Origin: Symbiodinium kawagutii
Taxonomy: Eukaryota; Sar; Dinophyceae; Suessiales; Symbiodiniaceae
Direction of reading: 5' to 3'
Length of the DNA: 64,000 bases
Assembly (NCBI GenBank): GCA_009767595.1
Contig: VSDK01010248.1
Coordinates: 82,429-146,428, forward strand
Positions within the stretch are counted from its first letter, which is position 1. Every line of letters starts with the position of its first letter. Of this stretch, positions 33,589-46,000 are shown piece by piece. The translations under genes were made by a program, and so were the position numbers. A model generated the notes under the pieces. That model was not told the DNA's origin. It saw only the letters and a program-made list of their open reading frames with translations, and did no database searches.

Positions 33589-34039
33589 GTCATTCCAACG
33601 TTGAGGAACTCGTTTGTCACAAGGGACTGGAGCCCCGCAATAGATTTACTTACCTTAAGTTCACTGTTGGGTAGCTCCTAGTTTAGGTATGTTTAAGTGA
33701 TACATACAATTAGTTTCAAGGTTGATGCCAAGAGAGTGACCCAGCTGACCAGATTTCATGTACTTGGCAACCTTCGCGTGCTGTTGACCTTGTTTTCTAG
33801 ACCTCCTATCATACTGATGAGCCGCTGCAATTATTACTTACAGCATGAATTTCTGGAATGATCTCCAGTAGCTTCATTTCTAGACATTCTCACAAACAAA
33901 AGTTTCTATATCTCAATTCTAGCTTCACATCATCCATAGTTTCATATAGTGGTTGCACTAGTTCCATCTAGAAACATCTCTATATAGTTCCATCTAGTCA
34001 AGATTCTCTGCAAACAGAGTTCCTCAGTTTCCTCTGCAG

Positions 34040-34123
34040 CCATGCCACCTGGGGCGGCATCACCACCGGCACCGTATCCCACCATCCCATCGCTCATCGC
34101 TCAGGATACACCGTATCCCACCT
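34040..34123 (+). CDS. candidate exon, unidentified (gene B?)
   Basis: Reads HATWGGITTGTVSHHPIAHR then SGYTVSH plus two bases. Almost every codon ends in C or G. Acceptor CTGCAG, consensus-like donor GTGAGA, phase 2 in and out. No family recognised. Confidence 0.45.
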
Positions 34124-34950
34124 GTGAGAACTCCTCCTGTGAGGTGCGCCGAAACGCACGCGGCGAAACGCGCGCTGCGAGGGGAGTGAAGCACTGATGC
34201 TCCAGGGATTTGCGTGGTGATGAGATGGGGGGTAAACCAACCGTTTATAGTATTGAACCAACCATTTTTAGTAGTAAAAATCATTAGATCACAGGAAAAA
34301 ACATTACTATGAATGGTCAAAGCCCTGAAAAATGGTTGGTTTACCAGTATATGAGGGCTTCTGAAATACGGTTTTAAGCATTTATAGCAGTAAACCGGGT
34401 ACCGCTATTTTGAGAAACCTTCATATTATTACAAATTGATCTATGAAATGACCCGTAAACGTTGGTAAACATATCATACAGCATCTGGGTGTGATCCCCC
34501 AGTTGCAAGTTGGTTTGTAAGCCATTTAGCTATAGCTTTATCCACCATACAACTGGTACTTACCCTACTTGTATGACTCAAGTTAATCAACTGGGAGGGG
34601 GGGTCTCATTGCAGTGACTAGGGGATCACAACCAACAAAAATGAGCAATAGTAGGGGAAATTCATTGAGGATGAGGGTCAAGGACCATGATTAAGTATGG
34701 TTGATACTGGCTAAACATGGTTCACAATGATTGATGATACTTGACAATGGTTATATATCATGGTTTATGCTAAGAAATGCTGCTGTATTTGATGGTAGTT
34801 GATGGTAGTTAATGGTGGCTGGTGGTGGTTGATGGTGGTTGATGGTGGTTGATGGTGGCACAGGCTATTAATGGTTACTTGTTGATATGCCATGTGTGTT
34901 ATCACCAGCACTTTAACCAGCCACGCCCAGTGTCGGGTGGTATATCCCAG

Positions 34951-35026
34951 GCTCGAAGCCTCTCAGCTGGTCCTCTCACATTCAAGCCGTTGGGGTCAGA
35001 TGGTAGAATCATTCAAGTGTGTCCTT
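34951..35026 (+). CDS. candidate exon, unidentified (gene B?)
   Basis: Acceptor TCCCAG and consensus donor GTAAGA. Phase 2, as the previous exon requires, gives (L)LEASQLVLSHSSRWGQMVE then SFKCVL. Another open frame reads ARSLSAGPLTFKPLGSDGR..., so the phase link is what favours this one. A perfect 14-bp hairpin lies 30 bp downstream in the intron. Confidence 0.42.
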
Positions 35027-35056
35027 GTAAGATCTTAGAATTCAGAATAAGTTAAC

Positions 35057-35093
35057 ATTCAGATTTACTTTGGTTGTACAAGTAAATCTGAAT
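35057..35093. repeat. perfect 14-bp inverted repeat (hairpin)
   Basis: ATTCAGATTTACTT and AAGTAAATCTGAAT separated by 9 nt. It sits 30 bp after a GTAAGA donor. Confidence 0.85.
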
Positions 35094-35193
35094 TGTGTTT
35101 TTTCTTGACCATTTCGCACATTGAATCATTGGCAAGTAGTATGTCTTGGTGAGGTAGGCAGCCTTGACTTACTTGTTAGTTGCAAGATTTCAG

Positions 35194-35268
35194 TGCGGAT
35201 TCTCAACTGCGTTGTTTGCTGAGCAGAACAAAGTGCTCCGGCTCATCATATTCCATCCCGTTTGGTTG
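35194..35268 (+). CDS. candidate exon, unidentified (gene B?)
   Basis: Reads CGFSTALFAEQNKVLRLIIF then HPVWL; acceptor ATTTCAG, GA donor (GAATGA), phase 0 both sides, joining the previous candidate cleanly. The sequence is hydrophobic in its second half. Confidence 0.42.
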
Positions 35269-35341
35269 GAATGATAAACACTGACAAAGACGCCAAAACC
35301 TGCGCCCACTCAAGATGCAAGATGGAAGCCATTCCACCCAG

Positions 35342-35452
35342 GTGCTAGCCCAACAAGCTTGCCCTGACAAGATCGGTGCGCAAATCTTCCGGTGCGCAAA
35401 GCGCGCTCTCCGAGTTCGGAAGGAGCTAACGCGATCGTTGAGGCGAGGCTGA
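35342..35452 (+). CDS. candidate exon, unidentified (gene B?), possibly terminal
   Basis: After acceptor CACCCAG, phase 0 reads VLAQQACPDKIGAQIFRCAK then RALRVRKELTRSLRRG and TGA at 35450-35452. It may end a gene there or splice at GC (35448). It lies at the left of a 400-bp island open in several frames on both strands (about 35270-35680). Confidence 0.35.
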   Translation: MLAQQACPDKIGAQIFRCAKRALRVRKELTRSLRRG

Positions 35453-36670
35453 GCCAGTGCACCTTGATCAGCGGCGCAGCTGGTGCCACCAGTAGTGCTA
35501 CCCTGCCAGCGCCGCAACTTGCTTTGGCCAGCTTCCTTCGGACGGGCATTTTGGCAGCAGTTCCACACCAAGTGCATGAGGTACAGAGCCAATTTGGTCC
35601 GGCGAGCTACATAGCTGATCACGCGGCAAAAGCTCTAGGACATGGGGCACCAATCAGTTTGCAAGTCGCGTAGACAATCACTGCTGGCAATAATTCACTT
35701 GGATTCACTTGCGGTACTAGCAACCGATATCCGTTGTCTTGGACCTGTCATGATTGATTCATTGCAGCTATTGATGAGCCAACAGCACAAACCACTATGA
35801 GGGCTGGCAGTTGATTTGCTAATGACACCACCTTTGGGTGGCTTGAAGTAGTGACAGGTCTTTGATCAAGACATATCCATTCATGCCGTATATCCACAAC
35901 TTTTTTGATCCTTACAGAGTAATTCATGGTTTTCCATTTATTTGCACGCTAATAAAACATATTTTTTATGGACATATTGCTCAATCCTGCCCTAGAACCT
36001 TGCAGATATGAAGCTTGTTCAACAACAGTCGATGTTGGAAGTTGCCCCAAGAGGCAGCTGAGCCCAGCAACAGGTCTTGGGTCAGTTGCAGGTGTCCCAA
36101 GGTCGAGGTGTACCCAACAAGATGGGTGAAAGATCAAGGATTAACAACCACCATCCGGCTGTTGCTCAGAATAGGGAACCCCCTAGAAAGGTCCGCGTAT
36201 TGCTATAAATGACTCAACCTTTGATGGTTTAGGTTGTACGCCTATTATTGTGTATGATCCCCTTGTGACTAGCCATTGCAAACCATCCATTTTCACAAAA
36301 CACCATATAGCAAGGGTACCCCCAACTTTTCAGAATCCACCATAAATAAGAATCCACCATGTAGTATTGTTTAACCATGATTGTTGACGACTATCCCCTA
36401 TTATTGGCCATTCAATAGGGGTATGCCTCAATTGTTGGATGATAACTGGGAGTACCCCTAGCTGTTTTGGAGGTACCCCCAACTATTAAGAAGCCAACTA
36501 TTAAGAAACCAGCGATCCAATTACAAAAGAACACTGGTACGTCTATGATTTCCTATTGTTCACCGCTATAATTCCTTAAGTATGCTACATTCATCTCCTA
36601 TTAGTCACCACTATGACTATAGTCCCCTAGACCATCATCAATTCCCATGTTTCAACTTCGCTTGGTTCAG

Positions 36671-36751
36671 GAACCTCCGGATGTATCTCTTGTGGCCAAC
36701 TTCGCAGCTTGGGATCCGATGAGGCTGGTCCTCGATCAAGTGACATGGCAG
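36671..36751 (+). CDS. candidate exon, unidentified (gene B?)
   Basis: Reads EPPDVSLVANFAAWDPMRLV then LDQVTWQ. Acceptor GGTTCAG, donor GTAGTG, phase 0 both sides. Among the most protein-like islands of this region; no family recognised. Confidence 0.45.
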
Positions 36752-37052
36752 GTAGTGGTAGTAGTGTCGACCTAGGAGGTACACTACCCTAGGAGCAAAC
36801 CCTGAAAAGTGAGTGGTCAACTACTAGTCTTGACAGGGGCCCTATCTCAATCAAGGTGGAATCAACCCATTGTGCTAGGTAGGTGGGGTAGGTGGTAGCT
36901 TTGGCATCTTCAAGCATCCAAATCGGTGGAAAGTTGGTGTACCACCATGGACCATGCCGAAGTGACCTCGCCCGGCTGCTAGCTGGGTAACGACCTGCCC
37001 CCCTGCCACCGGCCGCAGGTCAACTGGTAGTATCTTTTGCAACTCGGCGAAG

Positions 37053-37098
37053 GTCTATGTATTGCGGCATGTACACTGGGGAGAACTGGATAGATCTG
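37053..37098 (+). CDS. candidate exon, unidentified (gene B?)
   Basis: Phase 0 from the previous exon gives VYVLRHVHWGELDRS plus one base, then the donor GTAAAT. The donor is the left end of a TIR-F element. Confidence 0.4.
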
Positions 37099-37223
37099 GT
37101 AAATTCTGATACTAATCTGTTTGCATGAAAAATCCACCGTTAACTAACCCGGTTGCGTGGAAAATCATGGAAAATCCACCTATATATGATTGTGACTTTT
37201 GGCTTCCAGCTTAGTTTGCCAGA
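37093..37223. mobile_element. TIR-F element whose left end supplies a splice donor
   Basis: Left end ATCTGGTAAA, right end TTTGCCAGAG, interior GGAAAATCCACC as in the 17.13-kb copy. CTG|GTAAAT on the left and TTTGCCAG on the right have GT...AG form. Confidence 0.55.
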
Positions 37224-38589
37224 GGGCAGATCGGGTGGGGGCTCATACTTGTTTATCAATATCTTGGGCCCCCCATTTGTATATCATGATGCCCTTTTTT
37301 GGGGCTGGCACAATTATTGTTGACTCTGGTTCATGTTTGCGTAAGACCAACAAAAGCCCACCTTGGCTGGCTAAGCCTTGCCCACCTGAAAACGCGGACA
37401 GTAAAATCAAACACGTCCAATAGATAGCATCGTCACCTCCCAGGGTCCACCAGCGCCCGCAGCTGAGGTCCTAACATCTCCTCCCGCAAGCGGGGAGTCC
37501 TGACGCCGCCATTGGTGTTGCTACAGGTACAGCATGGTACAGCCATACAGATCATACATGATCATATAATCAACAATGATTAACCAACCAATGATAATTG
37601 AAACATGAAAGATAGATGACAAGAACTCATGAATAAGATATTGGTCGATTGAATTCGTTGATGGGATGGTTTGTTGGGCAGGAGGGCACCTTTGGTGCCC
37701 ACATGGGCCTATTTGTAAGCAGGAGCACCCCTCGAACAGCCAAGCTACGATGATTTCTGGTAGGGAGTCACCATTCATGGCTTGACTTGACGATCTTGGC
37801 TTTCACTGATACATGTGACCACCTGGATGTAAGGAATGAAATATGCTGCAGATTCAGCCCACCACTGCGATGGTTGTTTTGGAACTTTGTTTTTTGTTTG
37901 CTTATGTTTGGTTGAAACAACAATTTGATAGCGTGTCAACCACCCTTTGAGACCATGATGCAGATTTTGTTGTGCGATGGACAACATTTAAGCAAATTCA
38001 GCTAGTGAGGCATCTCCAGTCAAAATTGCTGATGATGCTACTGACCATTCTGATGACCATGATGATAACATGATGATAACATTGTTGATGACAATGTCGA
38101 TGACCATGCTGATGACCATGATGATAACAATGTTGATGACTATGTTGATGATCATGTCGATGATCATGTCGATGACCATGCTGACGACATGCTGATAACC
38201 AGGCTGATCACGATGCTGCTGATGCCGTTTCTGGTGATGATTGTAGCATGATTGTTTTTGTGATTGTCAACAGTTTATATGTGTATATATATATATTGTT
38301 TTTTAGATATGTATATATTTATATATAGTGATTCTCGAATATAGATACAAATACACAGATACGTATATCCTGATATAGATTCAATATGAATATATGCTTA
38401 TTCATTTGATGATGTTTGTCATATATATAAGTATGTATATATATGTATATATTTATTTTATTTCTTGTTAGAGATACATATTTTACCACATGTAGATACG
38501 AACATACAAATACATGTATCATCGCACTGGTTGTAGACATATCATTCTTAGCCATGGCTGGTTGGGTGGGTGCCCAGCTGCGCTCTCAG

Positions 38590-38637
38590 TCCACTGGTTC
38601 ACGACGGCTTCTGCGCGGCGCTCTGCGATCCTGGTTG
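38590..38637 (+). CDS. candidate exon, unidentified (gene B?)
   Basis: With the base carried over it reads (V)HWFTTASARRSAILV plus one base; 12 of 16 third positions are G/C. Acceptor CTCTCAG, GC donor at 38638 (phase 1), or GT donor at 38642 (phase 2). Confidence 0.4.
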
Positions 38638-39140
38638 GCAGGTGCAGCAGCGGATTCAGCCGGGGCAGGACTAATGATAGGGATTAGGAACCAACAGGAA
38701 CTTGCGGTAGCACTTGTTGGGGATTTAGAACTAACAGTATACGGACTAAATGATGGGGATAAAGCACCTTTCGCACTTTCGCACTTGTCAGCAAGAGAGA
38801 TTTGCCATTGAATAGAGTCAGATCAATTGTACTCCAATTCATAGAATGAACCACCAGTAACCAACAATTCTTACGTGAATTATTGCGAGTAATGGTTGAT
38901 GGTCAATACTCTTCTGGTCATAGTGATTTATGATGCTGGTTGAGTTGTGAGCAACGTTCATTAGAATTCCTGGAAAAGGGGATGGATGGAGCCACCAGTA
39001 GCACTCTTGAACATCTTGGCCACCCTGGAAAGTCCTGGAAAGTCCTGAAAAGATGCTGAGTGCCACGGTGGATGTTGAGCACCACGGGTGTTGAGTGGCA
39101 CAGTTGATTAATATGGCTAGCAATTTTGCCTAAGTTCAAG

Positions 39141-39275
39141 CAGAATTTGACCATTGGCTCTTGAAAACCGTGGCTGTCCCCGATGATGGCGATCGTCACT
39201 TGTTCTTGTTGGGTGACTTTTACGCGACCGACCCACTCACTCCGCACCCCCACGTTGATCATTTCGCTTTTGCAG
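39141..39275 (+). CDS. candidate exon, unidentified (gene B?)
   Basis: Reads EFDHWLLKTVAVPDDGDRHL then FLLGDFYATDPLTPHPHVDH and FAFA plus one base; donor GCAG|GTACTT. Among the longest non-LHC islands and strongly protein-like; start could be 3 nt later. I do not recognise the fold. Confidence 0.48.
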
Positions 39276-40267
39276 GTACTTGTATGGATCAAAACAACAT
39301 GGCCTTTTCAATGTGTAAATATACTTTAGGTATAAGAAGAGTTGGGTGGAGTTTCCTTTGAACCACTCACTTACCCATAGTTTTGGCATGTTGGATCACG
39401 TTCATGCCGCAAAGATGATCCATCCACCATGAACGAGTCAGGTCATGCACCCATCATGGGGGCTGCAGATCCACCTTCAGGGGAGCACGCCCGGCTCGCC
39501 AGCTCGCCCCTGAGGTGGATGGTGTTTTCCGATGCCAACAGGGAGTCTTCCAGGTGCGGCAGCAGTCTTGATCCACCATGTGGTGCGTTCCCCCAGCCAT
39601 AGAGGACCCCAAAGTAATGGTTGGTTCATCACTGAATATTTAAAGGGTGATAACTGGGGGGTCCCCATGGTCATGCGATTCTTCTGGATATATGTATGTG
39701 TATGATCTTCAACACATGGCTTGACTGATGGTTTATAGCTGACTTCTCTACTCGGAATAAAATCAGTTGAATCACAGGATGAGTTGTGTTTCCCGAGTTG
39801 CACCAGTTGTATTCCTGGTGATCCCAAGATTTTACCGAATTGACCATCCAATGTTTGACATGGATAGGTCGTCATGCCGAACTGTTTGGGACAACCCATG
39901 CTTTACGTGTGACCTAAGCCAAGTGGTGAGGCTTCAATCAAAAACGAGTTCTTCATGAGTATAACAAAAACATCATAGTAATTCAGAAGTGTTTCTATGA
40001 TTGATCAATCCTATTTTGTGTGTGTGTGAAACGATTGGTATATCCCAGTAGCTGATGTGCCTGGTATACATTAACTATTTCTGGTGTTATAGTCAATAGA
40101 TTTGGTCTATTAGTGTGTGGATCTATATTGCTATGGTAGATAGTTTTTTTATATTTATACATGTGTATATATATACTTATTTATTTATTTGTATTTTGAT
40201 ATACAGACTACATAGTAATCTATGATCATGTAACTATTGGTAAACCTCGGATTATCGTTTCTACCAG

Positions 40268-40405
40268 CGGCGTTCGGATACCAGCGCAGCCCGCTTCCAG
40301 GCGCCCAGTTGCTGGAAGCAGACCTGCGAAATTTCGCCTCTGGGCGGCATGTGGCAAGGACGGGTAGCAACGGACCCCACATGCGTCAACCGACCATGTG
40401 ACCAG
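40268..40405 (+). CDS. candidate exon, Cys-containing (start of gene C?)
   Basis: Island between CTACCAG and ACCAG|GTGATA. Phase 0 (46 codons, 31 with G/C third base) gives a peptide with CWKQTC and MWQGRVATDPTCVNRPC, which resembles the W...P.C...C end of a sushi/CCP module. A second frame (phase 1, also 67% GC3) is open and would join the 39.1-kb candidate instead. Both readings remain possible. Confidence 0.4.
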
Positions 40406-41126
40406 GTGATACCAAGCTGATGATGTTGTTGATATTTTTCATCGATTGTTTATGGACTTCACCAGATTTTGTTTGTAATATTTTGTGATCCACCATTTTG
40501 TTGGTCAGCCTGTTGTTTGTGCTTCCTTGTTGAGCCACATGTCTCCAGATGTGCCTTGGTGCACAGTTTTTTCTGTTCCACCTATCCATCTTGGTTCGTT
40601 CAGGTCCGCCACTACGTGGCGGATCAATCCATTTACACATGACCTTGGCAAACCCTGTCAGTGTCAGAAACAAGGTTGATATTGGTTGCTGTACGTCCCG
40701 TGATGAAATGATATCATTCATTTCTTGCTGTACTTAATGTAAAGGTAACAGGCACAATATAATTAATGCTGATCAAGACCTTGAATTGCTCACTGATGAT
40801 TGCTCAACAGCCTTTGATGGGAATGCATCCTGCCTAGCAGAAACGTTTTGGTGAACATCCAAAGTACATGTTTATTGGCAGCTGATTATTTGCGTGATGA
40901 GTATTTCTGTTTTTGCCAAAATCTACAATCATTTTGGTTCTTTTAGAGATTATAGACTAGACACGCTTTGAGAGATTTTGTGAGATTTGAATAATATTTT
41001 GATGTTTTTTCAAAACATGTTTTGAGAATTCCTTGGACATGTTTTGAGATTTCTTTGGAGATAATTATATAGATGTATAGCTATGTATAGCTGTAGTTCC
41101 ACCATATTCCACATCGATACTTGCAG

Positions 41127-41247
41127 CTTGATGACGGGTTTCGTCCGCGGTGCGTCGCATTTTCCTGCACGGTGGCGTCGCACGAAGTCCACTCTGAGGT
41201 CGGAGCTGAGCAAAGGACGTGGCTTGGCTACGGTCAACAGGGAAGAG
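41127..41247 (+). CDS. candidate exon, Cys-containing (gene C?)
   Basis: Phase 0 gives LDDGFRPRCVAFSCTVASHE then 20 more residues to a GT donor (phase 1), which joins the next exon as Gly. A phase 2 reading is also open with slightly higher GC3. Assigned to gene C because phase and cysteines fit the next exon. Confidence 0.38.
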
Positions 41248-41280
41248 GTTTGGCCATGTGTTCATCAGCATACTGTGTAT

Positions 41281-41465
41281 TTATATATATATATACATAT
41301 ATTTATTTATATTTACATAATATAAATATATATATATATATATTTGTATACATGACATGTTTTTTATACATTATATTCATATTCATTATAATTACATACA
41401 TATACATACATACTGTACATGTTATACATACGTTGTGTATCTATATTTGTATATACTGGTCGTTT
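41281..41465. repeat. TA-rich tract
   Basis: TATATATA / ACATATTT low-complexity sequence. Confidence 0.85.
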
Positions 41466-41953
41466 ATATTTCTTTGCATATGTGAACATTAATAATATGC
41501 ATGGTTCCGGGCGGAGATTGATTCCTAGCCGCAGCTTTTGACGTTTGTTTGGACGTGTATATTTGCCCATCTGTATGAAGGTGTTTTTTGTGCACAATCC
41601 GCTGCACGCACCTGTGAGACTTGGGGATTGTTGGAGTCCACAGACCTCAGAATGTATGGGGAACACCAGGGGAAAAGACATCATTCCGCAAAATTGACCA
41701 TCACCAAGCTTACATATGCAGACGATGTACGCCTGCAGTCTGAATGCAGAATATAGGCTAAAAAGAAATGCCACGAGACTATCACAGTAGCATGGGGCTG
41801 GCCTGGAAGTTGCACATGCGATTTGTATGACAATGCTACTTTGTCAAACCGATGCCTTGGGTTTGCGTGTTGCCACGTCGTTTTATTCTCAGTGTAATTA
41901 GCCATATACTCATGGATGTACACGTACATATTCATATCCAGATGGGTCATAAC

Positions 41954-41999
41954 CCTGTACCCCTGGTTCCCCTATCATTAACCATTGTTTTCCCTATGA
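41954..41999 (-). repeat. dispersed repeat C
   Basis: Reverse copy: GTACCCCTGGTTCCCCTATC...CCATTGTTTTCCCTATGAT, nearly identical to the 24.4-kb copy. Confidence 0.78.
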
Positions 42000-42929
42000 T
42001 TTGATTGGTCATTATGAGCCATTATTGATGGTTAAGAGCTTGACCCGTAGCCATATCCGGATGGGTCATAACAAAACATTCGAAACGGTCAAGGCTGGTC
42101 ATTTCGGAAAGGTGTGCGCAGCCTGGGCCAGCCTGGGTACCCACAGCCATATGGCAATAGATTCCATGTTTACGTGGGCAGATCTTGTGGCTGTGGCTGT
42201 GAGAACTTGTCAACATTTTGATTGCTGGTTGCAGCCATTCTGATGCCAGATCAAAATAACAGAATCGATTGTTGATTTGCCATGTGGTCCCAAGCTCGGA
42301 TCATTGTTTTCCCTTCATTTTGGTCGTTCGATGCCAGTGGTCATTTACATTTGTACGTATTGAATCGTATTGAAATATACTACGTTTCAGGATGAGAGCC
42401 TTCCCATCGATGACCAATGCATATCTCGGGGATGGCGTGTAACCCAGCAAGCTCCTGCAGGGATTTTCTTTATTTTTGCTGTCCTGTTCCAGGCCAGCAC
42501 TTCATTGGTCCTGACCCACAGCCAATTAATCATGGTTAATCACTACAGGAACCATGATCAAAAGAATAGTTAATCATTCATCAGTTAATCATAGTTAACT
42601 AATCATAGTTAATCATATTATGAATCATAGTTAAGTGATCATTCCAGGAACCATGATCGACCATGAGCAGATCGCTATTCTCATACGACAGGTTTGGATT
42701 GCGATGAATATGGCGGTGCTTTTCTGGGTGCCGTGTGGATCCTCAGGTCAAGCACGTGTCTCGCCAGGATGAATGGCTGAGTGTATGCAACAACAAGCTT
42801 GATTGGATTTACCATGATATACCGTTGGACAACTAGTGATTCAGTGCCCTTAGCCGCATTAATTCAATGATTTTCGAGAGATAAATGAATGAATTTACAA
42901 GAAAACATGTCATAGACCCCGCATGACAG

Positions 42930-43096
42930 GTTCGTCGCATGTTGTTCCCATCACTGGCGGCAACCCACCGGGTCGGCGATGCCCAGCGGGATGCCCGTGC
43001 TGCCCTCGCGCTGAGACCTGCAACTTGCTGTGCCAAGCGGGGTACGTTCCTTCGAATCTGCAGAGCACCTGCCAGACGATGTCGACCGTTCCCGAG
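42930..43096 (+). CDS. gene C exon: Cys-rich sushi-like module
   Basis: After acceptor GACAG it reads SSHVVPITGGNPPGRR, then CPAGCPCCPRAETCNLLCQA and GYVPSNLQSTCQTMST. About 71% G/C at third positions, best of the three frames. ETCNLLCQAGYVPS...STC is the C-x-x-G-Y ... C core of a sushi-like module. The exon ends at GT (43088) or GC (43097), both phase 0. A 1.36-kb intron without clear features follows, apart from a TIR-B copy. Confidence 0.6.
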
Positions 43097-46000
43097 GCTC
43101 GACCCTTCGAGGGGTGGTTGAGACTGGGGAGTTCCCATGGGTGACTGGCTGGTGGTTTTCAATAACTGGTTTCCTTCACGCTCTGCTGGGGGGACGCCGA
43201 TGACCGCAAGCTGTCCTGGTGGTTTTATATACTGGTTATTAACAAATGGTTGGTTGACCTATATTTTTCACGGGTTGAAACCACCAACCAGTTGACCATA
43301 TTGCCCTTTGTTAAAGGATCCCCTGGAAGCTAAACATCTTCATTTTCCAAGGTAAACCGCTGGTAAATGGCAGGTTTGCCGCGCATCCAGCTTAGTTCAC
43401 CGGAGTGCAATCATTAATGAAGCAAAACTATGTACATGAAGTGTCCATCAGTAGAACCATCACTGGTAAAGCCGGAAGTTGGAAATCACCATGTTCAATC
43501 ATGGTTTGCCGGAGAGTAAGTCATCGATATAAATATGAATGCATCCAGCAGCACAACCATTCCATGAACCTCATAACCAGGCTTCTCAGTTGACCATCAA
43601 GGTGTTGCACATTAACCATAAATATAGTTCTGAATTCCATTGAATCCCTGTTAGTGACCCTGTATTCCATGTGCCTAGCATATCCCAACATGATTCATAT
43701 AGTTTTCACCCTGTAGAATGAACAATATAAGCATAGCGAAATGGTGGTAATATCATGGGGCACATGATGTGGCGCCCCAGGCTCATCGGTCATGATTCAC
43801 ATATGGGCGGAGATTTGTTGAGGATGTGACGACGCGACGACGCGAGTTGGGAGCTATATACTGTAGATAGCCAGTGACATGGGTGACCATATACATCCAA
43901 CAGGTGCTGATTTATGAATAATGAATAATCAGTGTTAGTTCACATATGACCTGGTTTCTTGTTGGAATCAGTTCGGTAACAAGTGTCCAGTATCATGATA
44001 AAATGACCCAACATCACATCAAGCTGCCCTCAACACTGAGTTTCATTGACCTGCTAGATTTCGTTGTTTTTGTAGCAATTCTGAGAGTATTCTTGTGTTA
44101 GGTATTTCAAAAAGCACCATCAGTTAGCCCAAAACCCAACCTTGCAAGTTGCTCGTGGCATCTGGGTTTCCTTACATCCTTGTTATTTATGAGACAACAT
44201 GGAGCATTCTACTTTAGCTTTTGGCTTGCTGCTAGCCCTTTGTGAGCTGCAAGTCGCTTTGGGAACAAAGTCCTTGTTGGTATTTGCAACCAACCCGTTC
44301 TTGCCATTTTTTTCTACAAATGGGGTACGTACCCCCCCAAATGTTCATAAACTCATGGGGTTTGTTCAAGTTTTGTTCATAGACCAAGCATAACTGGATA
44401 TAACTGGCATAACTTTGGGCTTCCCAATGACTGACCAACTTGCGCGGCTCATGGTGCAGTGCTGCGACCCGCGCTTCGAAAGGCCGCTCCCAGCTTCTTG
44501 CCTGCGGTGAGCTGCACGTGCGACACCTCAGGGCCGCCCAAAAGGTAGGGCTTTCGTGTTACGTGAATCGGGCTACGTACCAGGCTAGGTACCAGACTAT
44601 GTGCACTCCAGTAATTTGACATGGCAAGGGGAAAGGTCCATAAATCCCATATTTGAGTGAGAAACCCTGGGAAAGTCTCCATTTATGGTGGATATTCCAT
44701 TGTTAAATTACCAGAGGGTACCTAGGATGGTATTTTTGCGGGCACAAAAGCATCATGTACCAAGTAAATCCAAATGATTCAAGTCTCCCATGTGATCTCT
44801 TCATGTTTTTCATTGTAAGGATCATGATCTGAAATTATGTTGATAGTTCGATCAGTGGCAAGACGGAATCGAGGGTAAGTGGCAACTGAATTCATGATAA
44901 TTGACGGTACGGTCAATAGTAATTATGGATCGTTGATGATCACAACGATGACACATTGCGGCGGCACGGTTGAGAAGCCCTTTCCCGCTAAAGAAGGGAA
45001 TCCTTTTAGTCTTACAGGTCACTCATTGATCATGCCGATGATGATGGTTGCGCCCCCCTCCCCCTGTACACAGGCCCATGGGCATTTCGTGAGGTTGGAG
45101 TCGTCCCACACGATTCAGGCTTGATCAATACCACAGAAATCACCCAACAATCTCGAGTATCTACCTAATCCACCTAAACGTAATACTTTTAATCCGTTTT
45201 TTGTAATTGGGCAACTAACAACAGTGGGTTGGGTATTTGCATTTATGCATAAACAACAATGTTGGCGAAGACAAACATATAAGCGTTCAAAGATGTGCAC
45301 ATGTTATCCGCATCATACATCATATTGGATTGTTCTCTTTCATTTGGTGATGATGCTATGTTTTGACAGCCCATGATAGAGGAAATGATTCCTCCTTGGT
45401 GGAAGAACGATTGAATTCCAATGCGCATTTGAGTAGTTACTAGTTAGATTGGAAATTGTCCGATGCGCTTGTAGCTAGCCCATTTTCCAAAGTATCTTTA
45501 CGAAGGAACATGTCCCTCAAGATCTTGGAAACTTGATCACTCTTTTTATTCAGCAGGCAGACGATATCCCTCGTTAATTGCAAGTGGGATAACCCTAGTC
45601 ACACCTGGCATAGCCAGGATTATCATCAATTTGCACACTAGAATGAACAATGGAGAAGTTATATGTGTTCCTTGAACTTTGTTTTGCATCCTGGCATTGT
45701 TTCCAGCACATGGTTCCAAATCTAGCTTGCCGTACATGGTCAGCCAGGTATCCAAACTGGTGATGTAGTCACTAGGTTGACGAGAAGATGTGGATGAATT
45801 CCTTGAAATAATGATCCAATGATCCCTCTTTGATCATGGTGGTAGCCAATGATCGTGGGGAACCGCATGCATAGCACCATGGTTCACCCATGAACCACTG
45901 AGTGGCGGCTGGATTTCACACTCGTCCAGGCCAAGTTCCTGTGGTGACTACGAGCATCTAACCGGAGCCAGCATTACCTACACCAGTGACCATAAGGTGC

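Noticed and set aside
35203-35622. 139-codon - strand frame
   Set aside because: Possible, but phase-linked + exons with proper acceptors occupy the same island, and the - frame has no recognisable domain or start context.
36010-36150. GC-richer island reading MKLVQQQSMLEVAPRG and, in another part, VLGQLQVSQGRGVPNKMG
   Set aside because: Protein-like fragments, but no consistent acceptor/donor phases with neighbours, so not listed as an exon.
42040-42060. CCCGTAGCCATAT, resembling the dinoflagellate spliced leader (CCGTAGCCATTTTGGCTCAAG)
   Set aside because: Only the first ten or so bases match and the same words (GACCCATAGCCATAT) recur as part of dispersed repeat C; no spliced-leader relic was found on either strand.
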